Source: Desmonostoc muscorum LEGE 12446 (GTDB taxonomy: Bacteria; Cyanobacteriota; Cyanobacteriia; Cyanobacteriales; Nostocaceae). Taken from it: a DNA stretch of 64,000 nucleotides. A program made the position numbers and the translations under genes. The DNA lies in assembly GCF_015207005.2 (NCBI RefSeq), contig NZ_JADEXS020000002.1:1-64000 (forward strand), written 5' to 3'. The notes under the pieces are model-generated. The model saw only the letters and a program-made list of their open reading frames with translations. It ran no database searches and was not told the DNA's origin. This document shows, piece by piece, positions 55,293 to 64,000 of the stretch. How positions within the stretch are numbered: the stretch's first letter is position 1; each line of letters begins with the position of its first letter.

Positions 55293-58200
55293 TTATCCCG
55301 CGCATCTCTCAGTTAAATCTGGGCGTGCGACTTTCATCGCACCCAGCTTCCGATGTTCTCCGCTTGCGCGTTTGCTTATGTGTTTGTAATCGTGGCAACT
55401 CTCATGAATTGCTTCAAGATTATTTTTCTTCCAGTTGACGTGATTTCCGTCGATGTGATGCAGGTGAACCCGTTCCTCATCGATGAACTTTAAGCCGCAG
55501 GATGCACATCTATGGTTTTGCTTCTTAAGAGCAATAGAAGTTTCGCCGTTGTAGAGTTTACTGTTACGCTCGCTCCAGTAGGCTGTATCTCCGTCATAGG
55601 GGGATTTCGTTCCCTTAACCATGACGTGTTTACTTTCGGAGTAAGGAACAGATGGGAATGCTTTTTTTATTAGCTTCCTGCATGTATGACGATTTTGCTT
55701 GGTTTCCTTATTGAATACCTTAAAAGCTCTATGATTGATGTGCCATAAGGAAAACTTTGACCCACCCATCTTGCAGAACTTATGGTAATTTCTCCACCCT
55801 CTAACTACCGGGGCTAATTTCTCAGCCTTCACGATAGAACCATAATTCGAGTTGTTGACGATGTGTTTTACTTTCTTACGGAATGCTTTGAAGTTGTCCA
55901 CTGAGGGAGTGCTGTTAAACTTTCCGTTTTTCTGTACTTTGAAGTGCCAGCCGAGGAAATCAAATCCATCTGTCGCTGCGGTCACTTTGGTTTTCTTTTG
56001 GCTTACATTCATTCCGCGTATACGGAGGAACTCGCTGATTCTTTCAAGTATCTCTGTTGCATCATCTTCGGGTCGGAGTATAATAACCATGTCATCCGCG
56101 TAACGGATTGATGGTTCTCTGATATCCCCTTTTGAGGTTTTATCAGTGATTCTTCTATTTCCTTGTTTATTGTATCTGTGGATACTTTCAATCCCGTTAA
56201 GTGCAATGTTGGCTAATAGTGGGCTAACTACTCCCCCTTGGGGTGTTCCTTGTTCAGGGAATTCTGGGTTGACTCCTGCTTTGAGGCATCGGAAAATACC
56301 GAGTTTTAAGCCTTTGGGGGCGATGAGTTCGTCCATTATTGCTGAGTGCTTAATCCTATCGAAGCACTTTTCAATATCGAGTTCAATTACACGCTTATCT
56401 ATTCCGTTAGCTTCGGAGTTGAGGTTACTAAAGATGTACTTCTGTGCATCGTGGGCAGAACGCCCAGTTCTAAATCCGTAGCTCCTAGCATGGAAAGTGG
56501 CTTCGTGTGCTGGTTCAAGTGCATATTTTGCTAGGCATTGCCAAGCTCTATCCGCGATGGTTGGTATCTTTAGCATTCTGGTAGTCCCGTCCTTCTTGGG
56601 GATAGGGATTTCCCGTAGTCCTTGATGCTTCCAATTTCCGCTATTCATTTTCAGTAGTTCTTCAAGGTTGAAGCGTTCTTCAAATGAGAGTGATTTCTTA
56701 CCATCAATACCCGCCGTCTTTTTTCCAGCATTTAGCTGAGATACAAGTCTAATTGCAAGAAATCGAGCCGAGGTGGATTTTAGAATAAGCTTTTGGAGTG
56801 ACCTAGCCTTCCGCTTGTCTCCAACTTGAACCGCTTTGGTTGAGTCGATGGGGAGTATTATCTCCCGCACCTCTCAGTTAGAACCGTGCGTACCCGTTTC
56901 CGTGTACACGGCTCCCGATATTCTTAGGGAGTGACCCTTTTGCCCATGTGTAAATAGTCGTGACAGGACTCATGGATTGCTGAAAGATTCTTAGTTTTCC
57001 AGTTATCATGATTTCCATCTATGTGGTGTAAATGAACTTGCTCGTCGCTTGTCAATTTCATCCCACACCGACCACATGAATGGTTCTGTCTCTGTAAGGC
57101 TTTGGAGGTGTCACCGTCGTATAGTTTGCTGTTGCGTTGACTCCAGTAAACTAAATCGCCGTCATACGGTGACTTGTCACCCTTGACCATGACGAATTTT
57201 CCGAGGGAGTAAGGAACGAATGGGAACGCCTGTTTGACAAGTTTGAAGCTTGACTCTCTGGTGTTCTTGGTTTCCTTATTAATTACTGTGTGGGTTCGTT
57301 TCTGTAGGAACCAAAGTGAGAACCTTGACCCTGACATATCACAGAACCTGTGGTAATTTCTCCAGCCCCTTATAATTGGTGCAAGCTTTTGGGCTTTTAC
57401 CTTGGAACCATAATTCGAGCAGTTAACGATTTTCTTGACTTTCTCTCGGAATTTCTCAAAGTTCTCCACTGAGGGAGTTATTAATATTCTTCCGTCGTTT
57501 CGCACTTTGAAGTGCCAACCTAGAAAGTCAAAGCCATCTGTCGCGGCGGTTATCTTGGTTTTCTTAGCACTTACTTTCATTCCTCTTGGGGCTAGAAATT
57601 CCTCAATGTTTTTCAGTACAAGTTCGGCATCGTCTTGAGGTCTTAATACTATTACCATGTCATCCGCATAACGGACGGATGGAAATTGTATTTGACTTTC
57701 TGCGGTTTTGTCGGTTAATTCACATCTGGAGTCCCTATGAACTCTATGGATACTTTCAATTCCGTTTAGTGCGATGTTTGCTAATAATGGACTTACAACG
57801 CCACCTTGAGGGGTTCCCTGTTCTGGAAATTCGGGATTGACTCCGGCTTTCAGGCATCTGAAGATACCAGTTTTGATATTCTTAGGGGCTATCAGGTTAT
57901 CCATTATGGTTGGGTGTGAAATCCTATCAAAGCATTTTTCGATATCGAGTTCGATAACCCTTTTATCTATTCCGTTGGCTGTTGATTTAAGGTTGTCAAA
58001 TAGGAGCTTTTGCGCGTCATGCGTTGAACGTCCTACTCGAAAACCGTAGCTTCTAGCGTGGAAAGTTGCTTCGTGCGCTGGTTCCAGAGCGTATTTTGCT
58101 AGGCATTGCCAAGCTCTATCGGCTATGGTTGGGATTTTCAGCATTCTGGTAGTCCCGTCCTTTTTGGGGATTGGGATTTCCCTTAGTCCTTGATGCTTCC

Positions 58201-59148
58201 AGTCTCCAGCCGATTCTCTCAGTAGAGTTTCTAGCTCGAAACGTCCTGTAAAATCGAGGGACTTTACACCATCAATACCTGCTGTCTTCTTACCAGCATT
58301 TAGCTGTGATACTTGTCGGATTGACAAAAATCTAGCCGCACGGGATTTCAGAATAAGTTTTTGCAAAAACCGAGCTTTCCGCTTGTTTCCTGCCAAAACC
58401 GCTTGAAACACTCTCTTTTGAAGGCGAAATAAATCTTTCTGAAATTTCTTCCAGGGTAGATTCTTCCAAGATTCACTAGTGTATTCACTGTGCCTAATCA
58501 TGCTCTGCTCCATTAAGTGTTTTCTGAATACCTTGCAGCAATTACGCCGCATCCTACCCGACTTGAGAGAGTTCCGTGTCTCATCTCACCTACTCGGAAT
58601 CGACATTTCCGAGACTCTCAAATCGTTTTTTATTCGTTCCTTCAGATGATTGATATGTTCCGTTAGGTGTAACCAATTCGACTACCAGAAACCCTGGATT
58701 CTTGCTACTACTGTGTACAGGGTGTAGCGGGTTTTATCTCTGATGGAGTCGGGTTTTTATTGTTAAGCCCCGCTCAAACGTAAGTCGCTTTTCTAGGTTC
58801 AATTTCACCGTGAGAACTCCCCATTAGCACCAGTGTCAATCCTTAACGACTGTCTGATTGTGCCCTGTTCCCAGCTTCACCCTCCAAGAATTGAGCTTGG
58901 TCAGTGTGGGCAGGTAAGGAGTCACGCCGAATCTAGCGGGTAGGGTTTTCACCTACATCAGTCTGAAAGTTCAGTGCTTGACCGAAGTCAAGTTTCACTG
59001 GATTAGATATGTACGGACTGGCTACCGTGATTCTCTAATCAACGAATCGCACGTACACGCGCTTTTGAAGGCGGAAAAGGTTACGGCGGAATTTCTTCCA
59101 CGGTAAAGCTCTCCAAGATTCACTAGTTTTGTAACTGTGCCTAATCAT
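55293..59148 (-). CDS. ltrA: Maturase of outer intron B, split by nested intron A
   Basis: Codons 1-32 lie at 59148-59053 (MIRHSYKTSESW ... LQKRVY) and the rest at 56837-55293 (KAVQVGDKRKARSLQ onward). Removing 56838-59052 joins them in frame into about 546 aa collinear with the maturase of intron A. RT motifs (IPIPKKDGTTRMLKIPT, GTPQGGVVSPLLANIALNG, RYADDMVI), a maturase region and an HNH domain (CASCG...HLHHIDGN...HESCHDY) are present. The stop found in the relative is lost and the frame reads on through domain V, ending only in domain VI (ARPDLTERCAG). Confidence 0.82.
55316..55349 (-). ncRNA. Domain V of intron B, overlapping the maturase reading frame
   Basis: AAGCUGGG ... CCCAGAUU encloses GUGCGAUGAAAGUCGCAC. 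Against intron A three pairs have changed on both sides (positions 1-34, 5-30, 7-28), keeping the helix. Position 3-32 is G.A rather than G.U beside the catalytic triad. Confidence 0.75.
56881..56914 (-). ncRNA. Domain V of intron A
   Basis: A 34-nt hairpin GAGCCGUG ... CACGGUUC with AGC triad, GAAA loop and two-base bulge, fully canonical. Domain VI follows (GAGAGGUGCGGGAG ... CUCCCCAUCGACUC). Confidence 0.88.
56924..58501 (-). CDS. ltrA: Maturase of nested intron A
   Basis: 525 aa from the ATG at 58501 (MIRHSEYTSESW), which has GGAG six bases before it; upstream ATGs at 58513 and 58552 are possible. It has RT motifs (NAGKKTAGIDG, IPIPKKDGTTRMLKIPT, GTPQGGVVSPLLANIALNG, YADDMVIVLRP), a maturase/X region (LAPIIRGWRNYHRFC) and an HNH endonuclease (CGRCG...HLHHIDGNHDNW...HESCHDY). 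It is intact and ends ten bases before domain V. It is very similar to the outer maturase, so the inner intron is probably a relative that used the outer one as target. Confidence 0.93.
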   Translation of the reverse strand: MIRHSEYTSESWKNLPWKKFQKDLFRLQKRVFQAVLAGNKRKARFLQKLILKSRAARFLSIRQVSQLNAGKKTAGIDGVKSLDFTGRFELETLLRESAGDWKHQGLREIPIPKKDGTTRMLKIPTIADRAWQCLAKYALEPAHEATFHARSYGFRVGRSTHDAQKLLFDNLKSTANGIDKRVIELDIEKCFDRISHPTIMDNLIAPKNIKTGIFRCLKAGVNPEFPEQGTPQGGVVSPLLANIALNGIESIHRVHRDSRCELTDKTAESQIQFPSVRYADDMVIVLRPQDDAELVLKNIEEFLAPRGMKVSAKKTKITAATDGFDFLGWHFKVRNDGRILITPSVENFEKFREKVKKIVNCSNYGSKVKAQKLAPIIRGWRNYHRFCDMSGSRFSLWFLQKRTHTVINKETKNTRESSFKLVKQAFPFVPYSLGKFVMVKGDKSPYDGDLVYWSQRNSKLYDGDTSKALQRQNHSCGRCGMKLTSDEQVHLHHIDGNHDNWKTKNLSAIHESCHDYLHMGKRVTP

Positions 59149-59711
59149 TTTCTCTTCTAGAGTTTGTGTATTCTGAACACCTCAGACCAATTACGGTCTG
59201 TCCTACCCGACTTGTGAGAGTTCCGCTTCTCGTCTAGCCTACTTGGGGTTCGACTGCCCCAGGACTCACAAATCGTTTTTATTCGTTCCCTCGGAGAGAT
59301 TGATTGTCCCGTTAGATGCAGCCATTTCGACTACTGGATTCCCTTGACTCTTACCGGTGATAACTTCACGTCCCGGCGGGAATAAACTCCAGTCGGAATC
59401 AGGGGAGTTTTTATTTGCGCCCTTTCCCATAGATAAGTCGCTTTTTCAGGCTTTGTTTCATCGTAGGAACTCCCCGTTAGCACCAGTGTCAACCCGCAAC
59501 GGTCGTCTGGTTGCGCCCTGTTCCCAGCTTCACTCTACAAGAACCGAGCTTGTTCGGTGTGGGCAGATAAGGAGTCAATTCTGAGTCTGAATGGCAGGAC
59601 TTGCACCTGCATCTGACCGAGAGTTCAGCCTTTAATGACAGTAATCTGCTGTCGGGCTGGATTAGTTATTTACGGACTGATTACCGTGATTCACTAATCA
59701 ACGAATCGCAC

Positions 59712-59960
59712 GAAGTTATCTAATCTAATATCCTTCCAAATATCAGAAACTTGCCATCCCGTCTTACCAACAGAAAGAACTATAGGATTATCACGCGCTG
59801 GAATATAGTTAGGTTCCTTATTGCTTACACCTATTTGTGGCTGTTCTTCAAGCATTGCTTCTTGTATATTAATAATGTCAATTGGAAAATTCTGTTCTTG
59901 TGTTTCCTCGATGATTTTTGTTTCTTGGAGTAGCTTTTCCGATTTTTTGATGAGTTTCAT
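59712..59960 (-). CDS. Host gene of the outer intron: 83-aa protein with its stop in the 3' exon
   Basis: It reads MKLIKKSEKLLQETK to SDIWKDIRLDNF and then runs into the intron start GTGCG, which gives a false tail VRFVD. The 3' exon after 55273 begins TAG, so splicing would end the protein at once after LDNF (83 aa). If the junction is one base different, about 30 further residues would follow. It is a small soluble protein with an acidic middle and no known family. In the spliced transcript the nuclease-fold gene (55220) follows closely. Confidence 0.6.
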
Positions 59961-60100
59961 CTCTATTTACATTTTTGACGCTTGACATTGACAAAATAAC
60001 GATAATCTAAAATTAAGTTAATTCCTAAAAACTTGGGAGAATACCAACACAGATAGATGCGCTATCGCGCCAAAATTGATGGCGTTACACAACCAAGATA

Positions 60101-60292
60101 ATGCAACAATTAACAGCTATTTTAACGAAATTTAAACCTAAATTTGTTGCTCCTCCGATTTCAAATTTTCAGCCTACACAAGAAAATGTTTCCAATTTAT
60201 CTTTCAATACTAATTTAGATTCAGGCACTATAGCTATCTTAGAACAGATTGAAGCTGAATATGAATACTATCAAGTTTGTGAGGAGTGGTAG
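60101..60292 (+). CDS. Small hypothetical protein upstream of the Gp157-like gene
   Basis: 63 aa, ending IEAEYEYYQVCEEW. Its TAG is two bases before the next ATG, a typical operon junction. It has no recognised domain. The tight spacing and co-orientation support a real gene, but it could be a leader. Confidence 0.5.
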   Translation: MQQLTAILTKFKPKFVAPPISNFQPTQENVSNLSFNTNLDSGTIAILEQIEAEYEYYQVCEEW

Positions 60293-60294
60293 TC

Positions 60295-60873
60295 ATGAAT
60301 TTAGCACTCGCTCAACAATCCTTAGCAGGACTTTCCCAAACTGCTGCTCATCTCTGGGAACAGCTAACTAATTGCCAGACTCCTGAAGAAGAAGCTGCTA
60401 TCATCACCGCTATTTGGGAAACTCAGGAAGTTCAGGAAGAAGTTGTTGATACCCAAGCAGAATTAGCATTGCAACTGGATGCTGAAATAGCGGCTATTAA
60501 GCAACGACTAGAACATCTAAAAGCTGTACATCAATCAGCACTATTAAGACTAGAACGCTGGCGACAAAAATTAGATGAAACTATTTTAGAACAAACCGCC
60601 GCCGGAATTCTACCTGAGCAAATGATTGGTAATTCACTTCGTATCACAATTCAAGAAAATCCGCCAAGTTGTGAGGTGCTGATAGATGCAGAACAATTGT
60701 CTCCAAAATACCGCAGAGAAAAGACTGTTTACTCAGCAGACAAGAAAGCTATTATTGCTGCTTGGAAGAAAGGTATTCCTGTAGATGGCACTCACATCAT
60801 GCGTAAGCGCCGAGTTATTTATGCTTTGACAGCAACGGCAATTCACGACTTCAAAGACTCGCTTTTAACTTAA
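60295..60873 (+). CDS. Siphovirus Gp157-like protein
   Basis: 192 aa from the ATG at 60295; a GTG nine bases upstream overlaps the previous stop. A long coiled-coil half (residues about 15-100, Glu/Gln/Ala-rich) is followed by LRITIQENPPSCEVLIDAEQLSPKY and KKAIIAAWKKGIPVDG, the C-terminal pattern of the Gp157 family, found in phages and linked to phage resistance in Streptococcus thermophilus. In plasmids its role is unknown. It precedes the PRTRC-like genes and may be part of that cluster. Confidence 0.75.
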   Translation: MNLALAQQSLAGLSQTAAHLWEQLTNCQTPEEEAAIITAIWETQEVQEEVVDTQAELALQLDAEIAAIKQRLEHLKAVHQSALLRLERWRQKLDETILEQTAAGILPEQMIGNSLRITIQENPPSCEVLIDAEQLSPKYRREKTVYSADKKAIIAAWKKGIPVDGTHIMRKRRVIYALTATAIHDFKDSLLT

Positions 60874-61045
60874 CAATAGCTTTAACTAATTTATCAGCCA
60901 ACAGCAGGAATTTCACTGTTTTGTTGGCTACTACTTATAACTATTTTTTGATACTTAAGTAGGTTGGTAATATGAAAGTGAAATATGTTCAAATGTAACT
61001 GAATTAAGCCTGTTTTCTAAAACAAATAGTGTTTCATCTGTTTCT

Positions 61046-61609
61046 CTAACTGCTCATTTTTAGCCAACCAAACACAGTCGCAACAGTTAACTCCAAGTCT
61101 ATCCCGGCTAACACTGGCAAACGCTCATCACCCTGCAAAAGTTCTGGTTGTTGATTTGGACGGAAGACCAAAATAGAACGATCTTCTGGGTCTATTAACC
61201 AACCTAATTGGCAACCATGATCTAAACAATAGAGAATATTGCCTGTGACTCGATTTGAACTTTGTTCGGGAGAAAGAATTTCAATTGTCCAGTCTGGAGG
61301 AAGCAGAAAATCGTTGGGTGCTTCCCCATCAGCAGCAAAGGGAATACGCGACCAGTTGAAAACCGCTACATCAGGTACTATTGAACGGATACCAAAACTA
61401 CAGCGCAGTTCTGGAAAGGCATAAGCAATATGAAGGCTTTCGGCAACATCGTTGATACTGTTGCACAGCCTTAACTGTAATCGGCTATGCTTCCCTTTTG
61501 GCATTGGTTTTTGAATAATCTCACCATTAATGTAAACGCTTGCAGGCTTTGTTTCTGGTAGCTTGAGAAACTCCTCCAGAGTCAGGGATTGGGTAATTAC
61601 CGTAGACAT
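61046..61609 (-). CDS. Uma2 family (DUF820) nuclease-fold protein
   Basis: 187 aa. The opening LTLEEFLKLPETKPA, the mid region VPDVAVFNWSRIP, WTIEILSPEQSS and the end LDHGCQLGWLIDPEDRSILVFRP are the Uma2 pattern. The D-x(n)-E-I-L-S core is of the PD-(D/E)XK type. Uma2 proteins are very numerous in cyanobacteria and their biological role is unsettled. It reads against its neighbours, so it is an independent unit between the Gp157-like and PRTRC-like genes. Confidence 0.9.
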   Translation of the reverse strand: MSTVITQSLTLEEFLKLPETKPASVYINGEIIQKPMPKGKHSRLQLRLCNSINDVAESLHIAYAFPELRCSFGIRSIVPDVAVFNWSRIPFAADGEAPNDFLLPPDWTIEILSPEQSSNRVTGNILYCLDHGCQLGWLIDPEDRSILVFRPNQQPELLQGDERLPVLAGIDLELTVATVFGWLKMSS

Positions 61610-61732
61610 GGCTCAGTCGAGAAAAGCAAAGGGAATATGTTTTAGTCTAGCAGTACCTACTCTCAAAAACAGTTTCTACTTCTGGCTACCGCCACAACCG
61701 CTTGCACACCACTTAACAAGGCCAAAAAAGCT

Positions 61733-62377
61733 ATGACTACAAAATGGCTAACACCAGAACAGGCCATTGTCAAAGCCAACCTCACTGTTACATCTGAAAC
61801 CTTAAAATCTTACATTTCAGAAGAACAAGGAAAAACCACTGCTGAAGAACAATTCCAAGCTTTAGGATTGCTATTTGACAGGGAACGCTTGCGTGCAGGT
61901 AAGGCGAACTTTTTGCAACTTTTAGAACCAGTAAGTGATGAAAATAGCTACGCCGAAGATGAAATCGACTCTCATCAGTTAGACGACGATGACATAGAAA
62001 TATCTGCTACCAACAAGGTAAATCAACTAGAACCATTTATTTTTGAGCAATGCAAAGTTCAAATTGTCATCACTTTACTACCTACACAACAAACAGGAGA
62101 TAGACCTGTAATGATTGCTGCTAGCAGTCACGGTGATTTCCCTGTAGTTACCATGCTCAATCAAGAAGAACTCGGTGATTTTCCTCCTGCAATTGTTCAA
62201 CTATTGGACGAACTGAAAGCCGATTTTCCTAATCGCCAAATTCGCCGGAATATAGCCCAGACTAAAGCTGTCAAAACCAATAAACTGCCCACTGCCCAGA
62301 CTCCAATTCGCACTGAAAGTGCTAGCTCAGATACTACTAAACCAGCCAGTAATACTACGCAAATTTCACTGTTTTAA
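61733..62377 (+). CDS. PRTRC system protein E-like
   Basis: 214 aa. An N-terminal helical part is followed by VQIVITLLP ... RPVMIAASSHGDFPVV and a Leu-rich helix, which resembles the beta-sheet core of PRTRC protein E. The C-terminus is a Lys/Thr/Ser-rich linker with a short hydrophobic end (TQISLF), as seen in SSB-type or sliding-clamp tails. The similarity is from memory and partial. It starts a co-oriented set of four genes. Confidence 0.5.
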   Translation: MTTKWLTPEQAIVKANLTVTSETLKSYISEEQGKTTAEEQFQALGLLFDRERLRAGKANFLQLLEPVSDENSYAEDEIDSHQLDDDDIEISATNKVNQLEPFIFEQCKVQIVITLLPTQQTGDRPVMIAASSHGDFPVVTMLNQEELGDFPPAIVQLLDELKADFPNRQIRRNIAQTKAVKTNKLPTAQTPIRTESASSDTTKPASNTTQISLF

Positions 62378-62382
62378 ATGCC

Positions 62383-62820
62383 ATGACTACTACAAATAGT
62401 AACAAATTACTTGTTATCTACGAAGGTCAACAACACTGGATTCCAGAAGCGATCGCCATTAATGACCAATTACTACGGGATGCCTTTACTCCTCTTTGTG
62501 CTGAACTAGCAAACGCAGACATTGAGCGGAAACCAGGAGAACCCATTCATATCATCAAGAAGCCCGGTAAAAAAGGTACTTCTCCTCTAGATTGCCTGAT
62601 AGTGGCTCCTGAAGAAATCAACCCCGCAGTCCAAATGTGCTACCAAATGCGTCAACGTCAGGTCATCACTGGAATTGACTGGCAAAATGCAGCACAGCTA
62701 TCAGCCCAGATTGAAGAGGCGATCGGAGATGGAACAGAATTTTCTGAGTCACTCAACCAAACCATAAAATCCCTAATAGCCTGCACTCCCACATCTAGCG
62801 TTATCCCTGAAGGTTTTTGA
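62383..62820 (+). CDS. PRTRC system protein C-like (ubiquitin-like fold)
   Basis: 145 aa. LLRDAFTPLCAELANADIERKPGEPIHIIKKPGKKG follows the PRTRC-C pattern (x-D-x-Y-x(3)-Y-P-E-L-x-x-A ... G-x-K-G). That family has a ubiquitin-like fold and works with a ThiF-like partner. The C-terminal 60 residues are extra and helical. It begins six bases after the stop of the E-like gene. The assignment rests on pattern and neighbourhood. Confidence 0.55.
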   Translation: MTTTNSNKLLVIYEGQQHWIPEAIAINDQLLRDAFTPLCAELANADIERKPGEPIHIIKKPGKKGTSPLDCLIVAPEEINPAVQMCYQMRQRQVITGIDWQNAAQLSAQIEEAIGDGTEFSESLNQTIKSLIACTPTSSVIPEGF

Positions 62821-62967
62821 ATGCTGACAAAAGGAGTTGGAAATTGATTTGAGGGGTAAATTATTGTCCAAATTACAGCAGTTTGCATTTCGACTGAAGT
62901 AGACCCCACACCTTACCTGCATCTCTTCTTTAATTCCAACCCCCATAATAACGAGTTGCACTAAAAT

Positions 62968-63792
62968 ATGTCTCACCTCGTACCCCTCAGTATGGCAGAG
63001 GCAATTTACAGCCTTAGCCAGTGCCAATTTACCTTCAATACCACAGAATCATTCGATTATCTGGAAACCCAACTCAACATTTACTCCTTACTAGCACTGT
63101 ATCAGCAATACTTCCCTACCGAATGGAAAGCCAGCCAAGCCACTATTTACCCACCTACAGATGTAAATTGCCATAGTCCCAGAGAACTAGAATTCATTGT
63201 ACTGATTTACACTCATCTATTTCCGTTATCTCACTGGACTGTAGAAACAGCCTACGAACAAAGATTGCATAGCATTCCTATTACCCCAATGGGTATTGAC
63301 TGGACAATGGATGGAGAAATTGAACATCTCAAAGATGGTTGGCAACTACTTTTACCCTTTAGCCATGACAGTCGCCGTTGGCTTGATGAAATACACCCAG
63401 AAGGTAGCGATTGGTTTGATAGTGAATTTGCAATTTACGAAATTACGTACAGTAACATCGATCACCCAGACAAAATTGACCACAAAAAACTGAAACGGCA
63501 GTGTCATCACTTAGATAATCCTTTAAAGTTTCTGCCTTTAACTTTAAAGCTGCTAGACCATGAAACTAAAAACCTTTGGTTGGATGAGTACGCAGACGAT
63601 TATTACTACCAACCTGACCACACCTTTTTACCTTGGTCAAAAGCATCTATTGATTTACTGACCAGGAAATGGCAGCAAGCAAACCGAATGCTGAACTGTG
63701 CAGCCAACTTAATTGATTGGCTAGAAGCAGACTTAAAACCTCATGCTCAAATCCTACTAAAACTATGGAAACAAGCATTGAAACCACGTTAA
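62968..63792 (+). CDS. PRTRC system protein F-like
   Basis: 274 aa, rich in Leu, Trp and His (LYQQYFPTEW, LFPLSHWTVETAYEQRL, IPITPMGIDWTM). The YP..I...PI.PMG..W stretch resembles PRTRC protein F. There is no membrane helix. The last codons overlap the next gene's start by 28 bases. If correct, it completes an E-C-F order, with the ParB-like, ThiF and B proteins expected beyond the window. Confidence 0.5.
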   Translation: MSHLVPLSMAEAIYSLSQCQFTFNTTESFDYLETQLNIYSLLALYQQYFPTEWKASQATIYPPTDVNCHSPRELEFIVLIYTHLFPLSHWTVETAYEQRLHSIPITPMGIDWTMDGEIEHLKDGWQLLLPFSHDSRRWLDEIHPEGSDWFDSEFAIYEITYSNIDHPDKIDHKKLKRQCHHLDNPLKFLPLTLKLLDHETKNLWLDEYADDYYYQPDHTFLPWSKASIDLLTRKWQQANRMLNCAANLIDWLEADLKPHAQILLKLWKQALKPR

Positions 63793-64000
63793 TCGACGTT
63801 ACATCGACACCAATTCTATCCAGCGAAATTCTACGAGCAATTTTGGCAGACCCTCCCCGGAAATCTCCAGTAATTCAAGCAGAATTGCTGTTTTTGGATG
63901 GTATTTACATCTTCCATCACCTAGACAAAGAAATTGCCGATGCTCATATTTACAAATGTATCTCACCGGCAGCCCTGAGAATTGCTTTTAGCAACGAACC
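63765..64000 (+). CDS. Partial gene at the window edge (possible PRTRC member)
   Basis: Begins at the ATG 63765 inside the end of the previous gene and continues through position 64000 with no stop. The first 78 residues (METSIETTLIDVTS ... AELLFLDGIYIFHHLDKEI ...) have alternating strands. I cannot name it with confidence; PRTRC protein A is the positional guess. Confidence 0.6.
   Translation, partial: METSIETTLIDVTSTPILSSEILRAILADPPRKSPVIQAELLFLDGIYIFHHLDKEIADAHIYKCISPAALRIAFSNE

Larger units (their letters stand above)
56838..59052 (-). mobile_element. Nested group II intron A (2215 bp) inside the maturase gene of intron B
   Basis: The 5' end GTGCGATTCGTTGATTAG starts at 59052, directly after codon 32 of the B maturase. 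The 3' end CATCGACTCAACC stops at 56838. Domain V at 56881-56914 is canonical. The intron carries a complete maturase. Excision restores the B reading frame exactly. Confidence 0.88.
55273..59711 (-). mobile_element. Outer group II intron (B), containing a nested intron
   Basis: The 5' end is GTGCGATTCGTTGATTAG (from 59711 downward) and the 3' end is CATCGACTCAACC (to about 55273; one-base uncertainty). Without the nested intron it is about 2.22 kb. Its maturase gene is interrupted at codon 32 by intron A. Its domain V is at 55316-55349. The two introns begin and end with nearly the same sequence. Confidence 0.85.

Noticed and set aside
56838..56870. N-terminal extension of the outer maturase (MREIILPIDST)
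   Set aside because: These codons are translated from the 3' end of the nested intron; the true N-terminus is at 59148-59053.

Overview
The window looks like part of a large, mobilisable plasmid from a filamentous heterocyst-type cyanobacterium (Nostocales: Nostoc, Calothrix or a relative). The evidence is the many GCGATCGC (HIP1) octamers, the XisH/XisI pair, a group 2 sigma factor, a Ycf46-like AAA protein, Uma2-type proteins, many mobile elements, two partition systems (ParA with a ribbon-helix-helix partner; ParM-like), and a MobC/relaxase pair with a hairpin-rich oriT-like leader. I saw no rRNA, tRNA or core housekeeping genes. Species and plasmid status are inferences.

Layout. 0.5-3.8 kb: HupE/UreJ-type metal permease, TPR protein and Nramp transporter. 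3.9-9.7 kb: a graveyard of mobile DNA, with TniQ, a beheaded TniB, a mini-transposon made of two facing ends, a group II intron, and the 3' half of a second intron whose maturase gene the first one interrupts. 10-24.6 kb: a metal-resistance island with an SmtB/AztR-type repressor and operator, a His-rich P1B ATPase, a zinc-ribbon protein, a CDF transporter, an IS701-like element, a sigma factor, and an RND efflux pump with its adaptor and a methyltransferase. 25.2-27.7 kb: a two-gene unit of an SbnA-like PLP enzyme and an ANK/MATE-like exporter. 28-36.3 kb: a truncated transposase, a tyrosine recombinase operon, an ISAs1 copy with perfect ends, XisH/XisI, and two more mini-transposons, one with a 5-bp target duplication. 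36.6-50.7 kb: plasmid maintenance and transfer (ParA/RHH with iterons, AAA ATPase, a family of three small paralogues with hairpin leaders, ParM-type operon with its own iterons, oriT-like hairpins, MobC, relaxase, AEP-type primase). 50.9-55.2 kb: a Gabija-type defence pair and a PD-(D/E)XK-like protein. 55.3-59.7 kb: a group II intron nested inside the maturase gene of another, the outer one sitting at the stop codon of a small gene. 60-64 kb: a Gp157-like and PRTRC-like gene cluster running off the window.

How it fits together. The backbone (partition, mobilisation, primase, PRTRC-like genes) carries cargo for metal tolerance (Zn/Cd/Pb, Mn, Ni/Co, RND efflux) and phage defence. It has been repeatedly invaded by group II introns, IS elements and non-autonomous Tn7/Tn5053-like mini-elements. 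The most unusual structures are the nested group II introns, in which the outer maturase reading frame reads through its own catalytic domain V, and the set of three unrelated end-only mini-transposons.
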